Source: Stagonosporopsis chrysanthemi
Taxonomy: Eukaryota > Ascomycota > Dothideomycetes > Pleosporales > Didymellaceae
DNA: 64,000 nucleotides
Direction of reading: 5' to 3'
NCBI GenBank assembly: GCA_022560025.1
Contig: JAFISE010000009.1
Span: 248,001-312,000 of the forward strand
Positions 11,093-21,737 of this stretch are shown one piece after another. Under the pieces are notes generated by a model. The model was given only the letters and a program-made list of their open reading frames with translations, searched no databases and was not told the origin of the DNA. Both the position numbers and the translations under genes were made by a program. Every line of letters begins with the position of its first letter. Within the stretch, counting starts at the first letter, position 1.

Positions 11093-13217
11093 ATGACGCA
11101 ACAGGACGGAAGCAACATTCAACCAGCAAAGCGGCGCAAGCTGGACCAGGCACTCATTGGCGAGGCTGCAGCAACAAGCATTGCGGCTACGAGCTTGAAC
11201 AGACGTGTCAGTCCTCCTGTTTCAAGGCGGAACACGCCCATGTCAGCTGCATACTCGCTGCAAGCTTTCAATCTGACTTGGAGTTTCGATGACGTACCTC
11301 ATCAAACAATTACGCCTCTTCCATCTCAACTACCGGCGCGACCAAAGGAGACTAATAAGCCCACTCCACGTCTAGCAGCACCTGTGTTGGACAGCCGGAA
11401 GACCGATGGGACTGTAGTGCAATATGCTGGGTCGCCATTCCAGCTCACCAGTATTCGCGATCTTCCGGCACACCAGAATGTCGATTCTGTGCAACTTAAG
11501 GATATCCTTGGGGACCCTATGGTTAAGGAGTGTTGGAACTTCAACTTCCTGTTCGACCTCGATTTTGTAATGCAAGTACATGTTCGATCGCATCAAGCGA
11601 GAATACCCTTACTGAGGGTACTAGATTGACCTTGATACAGGCAGCACTTCGATGAGGATGTCAGACACATAGTTAAAGTCAAGATCGTGCATGGCTTCTG
11701 GAAGCGAGATGACGAGCGGAGGATAAATCTCATGGTAAGTTTAGACAAAAGTCTCTCAATGCGAACAATTGTTGACCCGCAAGCAGGAAGTGGCAGAACG
11801 GCACTCCAATGTAGAGCTCATCAGTGCCTACCTACCAGATCCCTTCGGAACACACCACTCCAAGATGCTCATCATTTTCCGCCACGACGATTCCGCTCAG
11901 ATTATCATCCACACTGCCAATATGATCCCCAAAGACTGGACCAATATGACACAGGCAGTATGGCAGTCCCCCCTGCTGCCATTCAAATCAGATGCTGGCT
12001 CCACCCAGTGTACTCATGCTATTGGTACTGGCGAAAGATTCCATCTCGATCTGCGCCATTACCTTCTAAGCTACGAAAAGCGTCTGCAGAGATTGGTTGA
12101 CCAGCTGGCTTTGTATGACTTCTCGACAATCCGCGCAGCTTTTCTGGGCAGTGCCCCATCACGACAGACCTTCAGCAAGGCAGATCCTGCAGTACAGACC
12201 TCGTTAGGGTGGATGGGTCTGCAAGAGATCTTGAGCAGGGTGCCCACCAGAACCTCCAAAACCCCCAAGAAGCCGCCGCACATTGTGCTTCAAATCTCAT
12301 CCATAGCCACATTGGGTGCAGCGCCAATGTGGCTCTCGCACTTCCAGAACGCGCTCACGCGCTCTCAACCTCCACAGGTATCCGGATTAGCGGAATCGAG
12401 TTTCAGTATCATCTTTCCCACAGCCGAAGAAGTACGCACTTCACTCGATGGCTACGCGTCGGGCGGTTCTATTCACACGAAAATCCAGTCTGCACAGCAA
12501 CAGAAGCAACTGCAGTATCTTCATCCTCTTTTCTGCCACTGGATGCACCCTCCACTCACAGCTCCTGTGTCCTCAACAGACGCCAACGTGGTAGTGCCCA
12601 GGAAGGAAGCACACCGCGGTCCTGCAGCGCCTCATATCAAGACATACATTCGCTTCAGCGACGACTCGCACAGCAGCATTGACTGGGCACTCCTTACTAG
12701 TGCAAATATGAGTAAGCAAGCATGGGGCGACATAGTCAACAAGCAAGGCGAAGTGAGAATCCAGAGCTACGAGACGGGTGTGCTCGTATGGCCGGAGCTG
12801 TTCGCCAGCGGCGAGACAGGATGCGAGATCAGCATGGTGCCTACCTTTGGTAAGGACATGCCAGACGCTGAAGATGTGTCGACGGTGTTGCTACAACAGG
12901 GACAATACGGCAGCGGTGTTGAGAAAGAAGAAGACGAAGACGAAGAGGAAACAGAGGACGAGGATACCGGGTTCGTTGACGATGATGAGACAGAGGTCGA
13001 AAACGAACATGCTCCACCGCTGCCCACCGAGCCGAGCAAATCCACAGACAAACGCAAAACGTCCTCTCGCGTTTCCGGTAAGAAGCACATCATCGTCGGG
13101 CTGCGCATGCCGTACGATCTTCCTTTGAGCTCGTACAGCGCGAACGACGTCCCCTGGTGCGCAACACAGCGGCACACGGAGCCGGATGTGAAAGGACGCA
13201 CGTGGGGCGGGTACTAG
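11093..13217 (+). CDS. TDP1: Tyrosyl-DNA phosphodiesterase 1
   Basis: Nuclear repair enzyme that hydrolyses the 3'-phosphotyrosyl bond left by trapped topoisomerase I. Exons 11093-11575, 11645-11734 and 11787-13217 give 667 residues. It belongs to the phospholipase D superfamily with two HKN motifs: His215/Lys217 in GTHHSKM followed by an HTANMIPKDW segment, and His474/Lys476 in HIKTY followed by LLTSANMSKQAWG. The C-terminus ends in the typical MPYDLPLSSY ... DVPWC pattern and a WGGY tail. An acidic Glu/Asp-rich insert (about residues 565-595) is species-specific filler before a Lys/Ser-rich patch. The N-terminus is disordered and contains a KRRK cluster that could be a nuclear localisation signal. 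The second acceptor was chosen to keep the EVAERH frame; the first joins MQ to HFDEDV. Confidence 0.93.
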
Positions 13218-13640
13218 GGCGCGCAGGCGATTGTCAATCATATCAGTTCTGCGACAGGATCGCATGGTTTCCCAAGGCAGGCGGCATGACGCAAAGAGCA
13301 CTACGCAATAGAAATCACCCGGCGGAGGAGACAAGTAAGAGCAAGAGAAAAGATTCGCTACCTATACCCCTTCAGACGTGCGAACCTGAGCAAAGCAGAG
13401 CAGGGCAGAGCTAGCTAGCTATGATATAGAATACACGCAAGTACATTGCAACGTTACATCGCAAAAAACCATCGTTATCGTGAAAAAGGACCGCAAGCCA
13501 CCATCGTATGTCATTCAAGCCCCGGTTATTCGTTGTTGTTGTTATTGTTGTTGTTGTGGTGGTGGTGGTGGTGGTGGTAGTGGTGGAGGAGGAGAGTGTG
13601 GAGAAAGAGCAATCGAGTTGCAGAGGGGCGAATTAGGCGT
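13218..13640. other. Convergent 3' region between Tdp1 and acyl-CoA synthetase
   Basis: About 420 nt between the two stop codons. It holds the 3' untranslated regions of both convergent genes and the TTG/TGG microsatellite. Nothing else is recognisable. Confidence 0.5.
13532..13594 (+). repeat. Trinucleotide microsatellite (TTG/TGG)n
   Basis: An imperfect GTT/TTG run passes into a GTG/TGG run of about 60 nt. It lies in the 3' region of the acyl-CoA synthetase gene, about 50-110 nt beyond its stop codon on the opposite strand. It is noncoding and likely to vary in length between isolates. Confidence 0.85.
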
Positions 13641-15834
13641 TTACGAGCGGCCGTATGCGCGGTCGACTTCCTTCTCGTACTGCTTCAAGATGCCCTTGCG
13701 GTTGAGCTTCTGCGCGGCGGTGGTGAGGCCCTGTTTGATATTAGTATGATTTACAAAATCGTGTGTGGTGGGTGTGACGTACGTTCTGCGGTGTCCACTC
13801 CTCATCGGCGAGGACAACGCCCTCGATCATCTCGAAGCCAGCCAGGCCGCCCTTCTGGCCCGCGGACTGGAGCTGCTTCAGCACCGCGCTGTTGATCTTC
13901 TTGTCGTGGACAAGTTCCTCGAGGTGGTTGCCCTGGACGCCCTCATCGGCGGCGAGCTTCTTGAGCGCGGGCTCGGCAGGCACAATGATGGCGATGGGCT
14001 TCTGGCGGTCTTCGGCGGCGTAGACGCAGATGTTCTGCACAATGGGCGCAGAGCGATATACGGACTCGAGTTTCTCGAGAGCAATGTACTCGCCGGCGAG
14101 GGTCTTGACAAGGTTCTTCTTACGGTCGATGATGCGAATTTGACCCTGGGGGTCGAATTCGCCAATGTCGCCTGTCTTGAACCAGCCGTCTTCTGTGAAG
14201 GACTCGGCGGTCTCTTCAGGCATGTCGAGGTAGCCGCTGACGACGCCGCCGCCACGGATCCAGATCTCGCCCTGTGGAGGCTTGCTGGTGGAGTAGTAGC
14301 CCGCGTCTGCAAAATCGACGAGCTTCATTTCGACCGAGGCGGGCATCTCGCCGAGCGCGTTTTCGGTCCAGGCGAGCGGGTCCATGAGCGCACCCATGGC
14401 GCAGGTCTCGGTGAGACCGTAACCGGAGATCATGGGGGTAATGGCAAGGGAGATAAAGCGCTGAGTCTCCTTTGCGATGGGCCCTCCGCCGTTCATGCAG
14501 ATGCGCAGCTTGCCACCCGTAGCCTCCTTGACCTTGTTGAACACAATTGAGTCGAGGAGGCCAGAGCCAGGCAGGCCAGAGCTGAGCAAGAAGCCCTTGG
14601 CGGCGTAAGCGCCCCAGAACATCTTGCTCTTGAGAGCACCGCCAGCCTCGACCTTGCTCTGGATGCCCTTCTTGATTGTCTCCCAGACCTGGGGCACGCC
14701 CACCATGACCGTGGGTTTCAGCTCACGAATGTCACCGGCGCAGTTACGCACAGAGGTGTCTGAGAGCGTGCGGATGGTGCCGTAACCCATGGTTCCACCC
14801 CAGTACAGCACCGCGTTCTCGAAGACGAACTCGAGGATATGCGCCGCGGGGAGGTATGTAATGAGGACATCGCCAGGACCGAGGTACTTGCCCACAATGG
14901 TATCAACGCCAGCGACTGCGATGATTAGCGTGGTTCAAATGTGGGATACAGGAAATGACCTACTAGCAGCAACCACGTTGCGGTGCTTGATCATGACACC
15001 CTTGGGAGTGCCGGTGGAGCCAGAGGTGTACATGATACACGCCAGATCGTCGGCCTTGGGGGGGATGGGCTCGGCCGGGTGGTCTGCGCCGAGACTCAGC
15101 AGCTGGTCGAAGCTGAGGACTTTCAGGTGGGGATGTGCGCTGGTGAGAGCCTCGACGTCCTTCGCCTTTGCGTCATTCTTGGTGCTGTAGACGACAACGG
15201 TGACATCCTTGGTCTTGTTGAACGGCTTCACGAGACGGGGCAGCAGCTCCGGATCAGTAAACATGACCTTGGCGTGTGTCTGCTGCATGCTGTGGGTCAA
15301 GCCCTCCTCGCCGAGGGTGTCGTACGCGGTGACAATGGCCAGCGACTGAGAGAGGGCGCCGTGGGCAGAAGCCAGCCATTGCATGCTGGTGGCGCCGAAC
15401 AGGTGCATACGGTCGCTGGGCTTGTAACCTAGGTGGGCGAGGGCAGAGCCGACGGTCAGGGCCATCTTCTCAAACTCGACGAAGCTCTTGTAGCTGTAGG
15501 GGCTCAGCTCAAAGTACTGCCACTTCTTGTCCACCTCGGTCTCCTTGCCGTCGACCATCTTCTTGACCTTCTTCGTCTCCTCGTGGATGTTGACGATCTT
15601 GCGCGCGCCGACGGCCTTTGCGTTGCCGTACTTGGCGGCCGAGTAGCGCAACACGTCGTACAGCGTGTCGACGCCGTCCTGGGGCGTCAGTTTGAGGCCG
15701 TCCTTGGAGACGAGGTTGCGGCGCGGTATCGTCTCGCCCTCGGGCTTCTGGACGCCGGGCGCCTCGCATGTGTACGGCCCAGCGCGCAATGCGCGGGCCT
15801 GGGGCATCAGCTTCTTCGGGTTCTGGTTTGCCAT
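13641..15834 (-). CDS. FAA1: Long-chain fatty acid-CoA ligase
   Basis: Activates long-chain fatty acids to acyl-CoA with ATP, for lipid synthesis or beta-oxidation. Exons 14964-15834, 13783-14915 and 13641-13730 (introns 48 and 52 nt) encode 697 residues, matching fungal Faa1/Faa4. The AMP-binding P-loop YTSGSTGTPKG is at about 269-279. The HNVVAA-type segment is interrupted by the first intron and continues as IAGVDTIVGKYLGPGD. Further family blocks are YLPAAHILEF, GYGLTET and the GDIGEFDPQG ... IIDRKKNLVK motif. The short last exon encodes LTTAAQKLNRKGI and ends EVDRAYGRS. The start ATG sits in GCCATGG. The membrane targeting of Faa1 versus Faa4 cannot be separated by eye. It diverges from the methyltransferase gene at 16417. 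Confidence 0.93.
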
Positions 15835-16416
15835 GGCGGCCGGTGTTGTGGGAGTTGGAAAGTGTTGGGGGCTCTCGTGCAGGTGCAGGAGTTGGTGCAG
15901 GCCGGGGGGTATCACAGCGAGCAGGAAAAAGAAAACGAGGAGCGAGCAGCTGCACCGGGGGAGGAAATGGGTCGCCAGCGGAGAGCAGCGGATGTGACGC
16001 GGACAGGAGTGCTGCGGTCGCAGTCTATTAAGCTTGTTGGCACTTGGAGCTGTCGGGATGCGCCAAGCGAAACTGCGCGCAATGACCTCACGTCTGTGAC
16101 GCGCCTGGACTGTGCAATGCGAAGGGAACAAGTGGGAGCGCTGCAGTGCTCCACAGAAACGCTGCTGCTCCCGCCCGCCGCTACGACGTATTGCGGCCGT
16201 TTTATACAGTTGCCACTCCTCCTCGCAACCATCGCCTGCTGCTGCTGCTGTGGGCGACGCGTGATCCCCCAGCCAAGCAGACCGCGATCCCAAGAGCTCA
16301 GCGTCTCTCCCACATTTCGCTTGTCTGCCGCCGCCCCTGCTTCGGGCCTTCAGCCGTGCGAGGCCCTCGGTTGCCAAGGGCCCTCGTGCGTCCGTTGCAT
16401 TCATTGCATCCCTACC
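15835..16416. promoter_or_regulatory. Shared divergent promoter region
   Basis: The 582 nt between two start codons pointing apart (acyl-CoA synthetase and methyltransferase) must contain both promoters. Open frames run through it on both strands, fused in frame to the synthetase reading frame, but the family-like start at 15834 and the low-complexity translation upstream argue against an N-terminal extension. No specific operator was identified. Confidence 0.55.
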
Positions 16417-17523
16417 ATGGCGCTGTCCGCAACCCTGGATAGCGAGCCCATCGCAGACCCTGAGGAAGGTGCGTACTTCGTAGTTCCTTGGTAGCCCGCT
16501 TCGCCTCGGCAATGCCATTCGCTGTGCGACACCCTCCCACAGTAGGGCTTATTGCGCAGCACAGAAGCCTTTGTCGTCTTCTCGCAAGACATCCCTTCTC
16601 GGAGCCTAGGCTTCATCGACGCGCATGCAGACTCGCTGGAGCTCACCGTCGCTGGCGTCGATCTGGTGATCCAGCAGAGCAGAGGCCTGCTGACAAGCGA
16701 TCGCAAGGCAGGGACTACCGGTGCAGGTACGTGAAAGCATGCCATGCACAAAGCCACAGTATTGCCCCAGACTACCACGCTCTTGGCTGGCCTTGGTCAG
16801 GTCGTTGTTCGCGTACTTGTCTTGTTCGGGGTGGTCCAACACACCAGGCGGACCCATGGATGCCATCTTCAAGGTAGGTCACTGACACTTTGCGCAGTCG
16901 TTTGGGCTGTCACGCCTCGCTTTGCCGAGTGGATTGCCTCGCCCACCAACATACTCTTCACCTCTGGCCTGCTGTCACCGAGTTCAACATGCATCGAGCT
17001 CGGCTCCGGCATTTCTGGCATCGTAGCTCTCACGCTAGGCCCGAGGATAGCATCCTTCACAGCCACAGACCAAGACTATGCCATGAAATTGCTGCGACAG
17101 AACATCACCTCCAATCTTGACGCCGTCTTCCCCACGGCCAGAAAGAGCGGCAAAATCAAGCAAAAGTGCCTCCCCCCAAATCCCAACATGGACCGCATCA
17201 AAACAGAAATCCTCGACTGGGAAGAAAACTCCGTCGCCCACCTTCAGCCCTCCAACCTCATCATAGCCTGCGATTGCATCTACAACGAAGCGCTTATCGA
17301 GCCCCTGAACAGCACCTGCGCCGCGCTCTGCAAGCTCAACTCCGACGCCGCAAACCCTACGCTGTGCCTCGTTGCACAGCAACTGCGGAGTCCAGATGTG
17401 TTTGAGGCGTGGATCAAGAGCTTCCACCGCTTGTTTCACACGTGGCAGGTTCCCGACCGGTGGCTGACGAGCGAGCTGAGCGAGAACAGCGGGTTTGTGG
17501 TGCATGTCGGGGTCGTGAGGTGA
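16417..17523 (+). CDS. S-adenosylmethionine-dependent protein lysine methyltransferase, Rkm5-like
   Basis: Predicted methyltransferase of the METTL21/Rkm5 class, which methylates lysines on ribosomal or translation proteins. Exons 16417-16472, 16560-16726 and 16898-17523 give 282 residues. The second exon encodes FSQDIPSRSLGFIDAHA ... TTGA and joins the third at VVWAVTPRFAEW, an arrangement I associate with fungal ribosomal lysine methyltransferase 5. The SAM-binding motif I reads ELGSGISGIVAL and is followed by ATDQ, which replaces the usual acidic ribose-binding residue context. Motif CDCIYNEAL lies where the family carries its catalytic (D/E)xxY-like segment. The second intron is 171 nt, longer than its neighbours; no coding exon fits inside it. 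The first splice pair is the least certain. Confidence 0.72.
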
Positions 17524-19109
17524 GTGAGGTGAGGTAAGCGGGATTCGGGACCGGGACTTCGCTAGATGGCGTTAGGGTACCGGGGTATGTAGGGCATCAC
17601 GGGCCTCTGCAGCCAGTTTGGGTATGCTACATTCACATGGCTTCAATCTTCAGATGATGTTATGTAGAGACATGCAAAACACGTCCCTCTCGTGACGTTA
17701 TTTCTCAACCCACATGGCACATCACTAACACCAAAACAAGTTTGCCACAACTCATGCTAAGCCCAAGCACATCACCGCAAACAGGCATCGCATCTTCTGT
17801 GCTTGCATTGCAACAATGATAGAAACAGATATCGCAAAACCAGCAGGACTTTGAGCGCCGATATGGAGTGCTGGTAACGAATAGAAGACAAGACATGGAC
17901 ACTCCGCAAAACCCCCAAATTTCTATCAGTGGAAAGCTCAACAAACGCTGGAACATAGGTACTCCGGAAGTGTTTTTTGAAGAAGTGCCCAGCAGACAAA
18001 GACATAAAGAGAAGACTGTCGATCTTTTGTAGCCAGCACCCGTGTATAAAAGGCATGCAGCCATTTTGCGCAGCCTTTTTGTGCCTCCCAGTTCAACAGG
18101 CAAAGGCGAACATGCCCAGCGGATTCCATCATTTCGAGAATCCGGATCCAATCAGACTCTTTCGCAAGGAATTCATTATCCCCTCTCCGATTGTCAACTG
18201 CAGTCGTTAGGAAAAGTGCCCTTGACCAAGCATAGAGCGGAAATTCTGCGGTTTTTTGGGACATGTCTCAGATATTTTATTGCCGGCGTTCCAAGTCTGG
18301 AGAGCCAAAAGCATAAGCTCGTGTTCATTCGCTGTACGCTGAGTGAATGAACAACCGAGCGTATCAAGGTAGGTGCTCGACGAACATCGTGTTGTTATGT
18401 TGATATTTAGAGACATCGGTTGCCAGAGAGGTGTTCTAGAGATTTGAGGTGGGTCCACCGTTTGCTTGGCCTTTGGAGCGGCAGAAAGGACATGAGTGCG
18501 AGTAAATGATATTTTGCATGTTTGCGTAGATGTTTTTAATGTACAGACTCGGAGAGGAACTAGGCCGTCGGAATAAGAAGGTGGTTTCTTACATTTAAAG
18601 CGAGCAGCAGAGCGGACATAGAGCAGGCGAAAGGTGTTTTTTGGATAATGAATTGAACAATGAGATTAAAAGCTACGGGGCATGTTATACGAGTTTGAAA
18701 GAAGAATAAGAGCATACATGTATCTCGTCCAGACGCAAATTTGCAGCCACTTGAAGCGTTTGATGTATGTTGAGGCGTGTGCCTTGATTTCGTATTTTGA
18801 TTTTCAGGTACCAGGAGCTGGCTTTGAATTGACAGATGCATGTGCAGACAGGGATTTTGGGGACCATCTTTTGGAGAAGAATAGCAGCAAGACACCATGT
18901 CTCCTCTTCATTTTTTGAACGTGGGAAGAGATGATGATGGTGGTGATGATGATGTCGTGAATACTGTATAGAGACTAATTTATACTACTGGATTCCCAAG
19001 TGCATTTCAAAGCCACTGGATCGCACGACCTAACTTACTGTGAGTTAGTACGCACATATCATTACACCCGCACTCCTACCCCCCAGCACGATCTCACCAG
19101 CGCACCTCA
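17524..19109. other. Convergent intergenic region, no supported gene
   Basis: This AT-richer 1.6-kb stretch lies between two genes pointing toward each other. Open frames reach only about 150 codons, with no recognisable product. It probably holds two long 3' regions. No structured RNA or repeat was recognised. Confidence 0.5.
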
Positions 19110-21045
19110 CTAATCTTCCCTCTCCCCCCAAACTCCCATCTCCTCCCTCGCAACAGCGTCCAAATCTACCAACCCCCTCTCGCCCTCGCCCTCTTCCTCC
19201 TCACTATCACTCCCTTCCTCCTCCCTCCTACTTTCCCTCCTCCTCAGTTCCGCCCACCCCGCCTCCTCCTCGTCCTCAACCGGTAAAGACGGCGACGGAG
19301 GGATGTACTCGTCCATGAGATGGCTGGGCAGGCCGGCGGGCGGGTGGCGTGCTTGCGGCGCGCTGGGTGGGGGCGTAAGGGGCATCATTGCCATCTCGGG
19401 GGGTTGGGCGAGGTGCGGTTCAGGTTCTTCAATCGTGGCTGAGCTGGGGTGGTTGAATTTGGGGCTTTCGGGGCGGGTGGGTGGTGTGATGAAGCCGTGG
19501 GCTGGGGAGGACGTGGAGGGGGAGGCGCGGGTCGGGGCTGAGGCGCGTTGACTGCGGTTCGTAGATGTGGGTTCTGCGCTCTTCTTCCCTTCGCGCTTTG
19601 GTATGCCGTGCTGCGGCTCTGGACGCGAGGGCTCGACGCTACTTGTTCGTACCGCGGGTGCTGTGTCAGCTTGTTGTGTTGCTGGAAGCTTGGCGTGGTG
19701 TTCCTGCTGATGCTGCTGCGAGAATGGGAAGATGGAGAAGAGCGTCGAGCTGAGGCTGTGTCTGTTCAGTGGGCCTGGGCGCTCTACGGCTTTCAATCGG
19801 TCGGTCGCGGTAGTGGGCGGTGGCAGCGATGCGGAGTGGGAGTGCGATATACGTTGAACAGCTGGACTTGGTGGTTTCGTGATGGTGGTGTGTGGTAGAT
19901 CTGCGCCACACATTTCGCACTCGGTGAGTGAGATGTGATTTAAGAAGGTGCATCGTCCGCACTGTTTCTTTTCTTCTGGTGTCGATGGTCTGGGATCAGG
20001 TTGAAGCTGCGTTTCTGGCTGTGGGCGAGGCGGTTGTGGTGGAGCGACCTCTTCCTGTCTGTGGTTTTGCCGTTCGCCACTCCTAAGTCGTCTCTGAACA
20101 GACGCGTTCGTCGTGATAGACTGCTTGGACGCAGAAGCCGCTGCACCGTTCGGATTTGGATCCACGGAGATTACAACCTGTACATCCCTCTTCGTCCCAC
20201 ACTTCATGCACTGACACTGCCGGACCACGCTCTTCGTAAAAGTCTCTTCCACTTGCGCTGGAGCATCGAATCGAATCTCGAAGAGACCAGGCTCTCCGTA
20301 CCCATCGCTTCTGCTTTTCCCTCTGCTGTCTAATGCCTTGTTGCTCGCGTACCCAGCACCCCTGGCCACAATTGGTACAATCGGATCCACAGCACCAATA
20401 ACCAGATGATCGACAAACGGAATTAGCATCAGCGTCCCACTACTCTTAATCCTCTGATCGACTTCCGGCCTCAACTCAAACTCATCCACACTATGCAGGA
20501 CCATAAAGTACTTAGCAAACATATCGCCGTACCACCGCCGGACCTGCACGCCCTGGGCGAGCAAGTCCTTCGGCTCGCTTCGAGGCGCAGGGCTTGGCCA
20601 GAGGGCATCAATGAGGTGTTTCTCCTTGAGGGCTTTGCGTACCATTAGATCAAGGCGTGCAGACTCAAAGAGTTTTTTCTCGAGTCGGTCGTGCACTTCA
20701 TACTTCGCGAAGCGCACGACCAGGCCGCGCACAAAGCCGGAGTCAAGATGCCACTTCCGAGTAAAGTAGTCCAGCGACTCGAGGTCCTTCTGGGCTTGTG
20801 CATTTGCGGGCCGCACGCTTAGCGGCTGGAGCTCATGTCCCTGACTCTGTGTTAGTGGTGCGCAATATGGCTGGATGAATGAGACGGACCATGTTTATCC
20901 ATCGCTGCGGTTGCCGCGGGTCGGCCGTTGCTGTTGACCAAAAGGATCTAATCGGGGCGTACTCGGCTTTGAAGTAGTTGTTTATGAAATCAAGAAAGTC
21001 GCTTTCGTTGAGCGGAAGCATCGCATGGCCCCTCGGAATATCCAT
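19110..21045 (-). CDS. NZF (RanBP2-type) zinc-finger protein of unknown function
   Basis: Exons 20890-21045 and 19110-20840 (intron 49 nt, splicing INM to GHELQPL) encode 628 residues from the ATG at 21045. The N-terminal half (about 1-215) is a folded, conserved-looking domain I do not recognise, including RRWYGDMFAKYF and LIPFVDHLVIGAVDP. About residues 240-262 hold a Cys pair (QCMKCG). A clean NZF finger follows, CGRCTFLNHISLTECEMCGADLP, the type that binds ubiquitin or RNA. The C-terminal 250 residues are Pro/Ser/Thr-rich and end in a Glu/Ser-rich acidic tail. The frame stays open upstream of the ATG for about 25 codons with a protein-like sequence, so a 5' exon may be missing. Function could be ubiquitin-linked, but that is inference from one finger. 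Confidence 0.7.
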
Positions 21046-21737
21046 GTCCACCTGAAGAGGTGTGGCAATCTCCTTGTGAACAAAGACGTAGGATCTCTCC
21101 GAATAACAGTATCACGGTATGACGCGTTGGCACTCGTGTGGATCGGTACCAGACGGCTGCGAATAATGTACCGATTCTAGCTCTTTCTCAATCTCGTACG
21201 GGCGCACGGATTATCAGTAGAAGCTGCTGCCTGGGGCAGTTGAAGAGAAGTACGTGTACGGATAAGCCGTAGAGAAGTCCCAGTGACGATGCATGGGCGA
21301 CTGCGCCACACCGCGTGATAGTTCCAGTGACTGCCTGTGACTGGTCCATGGCCGAAAGTTGCCTTTTGCCAACCCACGATCATTCGCGAGAGCATACGTC
21401 ATCGGCCACAGTTGTGGCGGCACGCGGTTTTGGCCCCACCGGCTTAACTTCGCAGCACAAGCGCCAGATAACATGTTTGTATATGATTGTAAATTTGGAC
21501 AAGCAGGCGGTATCTAATAAGACTATGAAATGTTGCATGATGCCCGCTCGTCCATCTTTGAGAATGTCATCGCCCAGAGGTATCCTATCCCGTCGCTCCA
21601 TCACGCTAATGCCCTAATGCCTTTGTTACAGTCAAATGAAACTTGCCGTACTGGTGTACACTCTACCACGTAACCCTATTTACACCCTCCTCATGCCCCA
21701 CATTTGCAAACAGCATTCGCGTCGGGGAGTCTGGCAT
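21046..21737. other. Region between NZF gene and Mtr10, possible missed 5' exon
   Basis: This 690-nt stretch lies upstream of the NZF gene and downstream of Mtr10, both on the minus strand. Positions about 21046-21108 read in frame with the NZF gene as a protein-like segment (SYVFVHKEIATPLQV), which suggests a spliced upstream exon. An ATG at about 21294 opens a short frame that could provide it, but the splice pair is uncertain. The remainder shows nothing recognisable. Confidence 0.4.

Noticed and set aside
15433..16494. A 353-codon plus-strand frame across the acyl-CoA synthetase start and promoter
   Set aside because: Antisense shadow of the synthetase; no domain resemblance, and it continues into promoter sequence.
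15835..16518. N-terminal extension of the acyl-CoA synthetase reading frame to 16518
   Set aside because: The 228 extra residues are low-complexity and unlike Faa1; the ATG at 15834 has a good context and a family-like start, and the extension would overlap the divergent methyltransferase gene.
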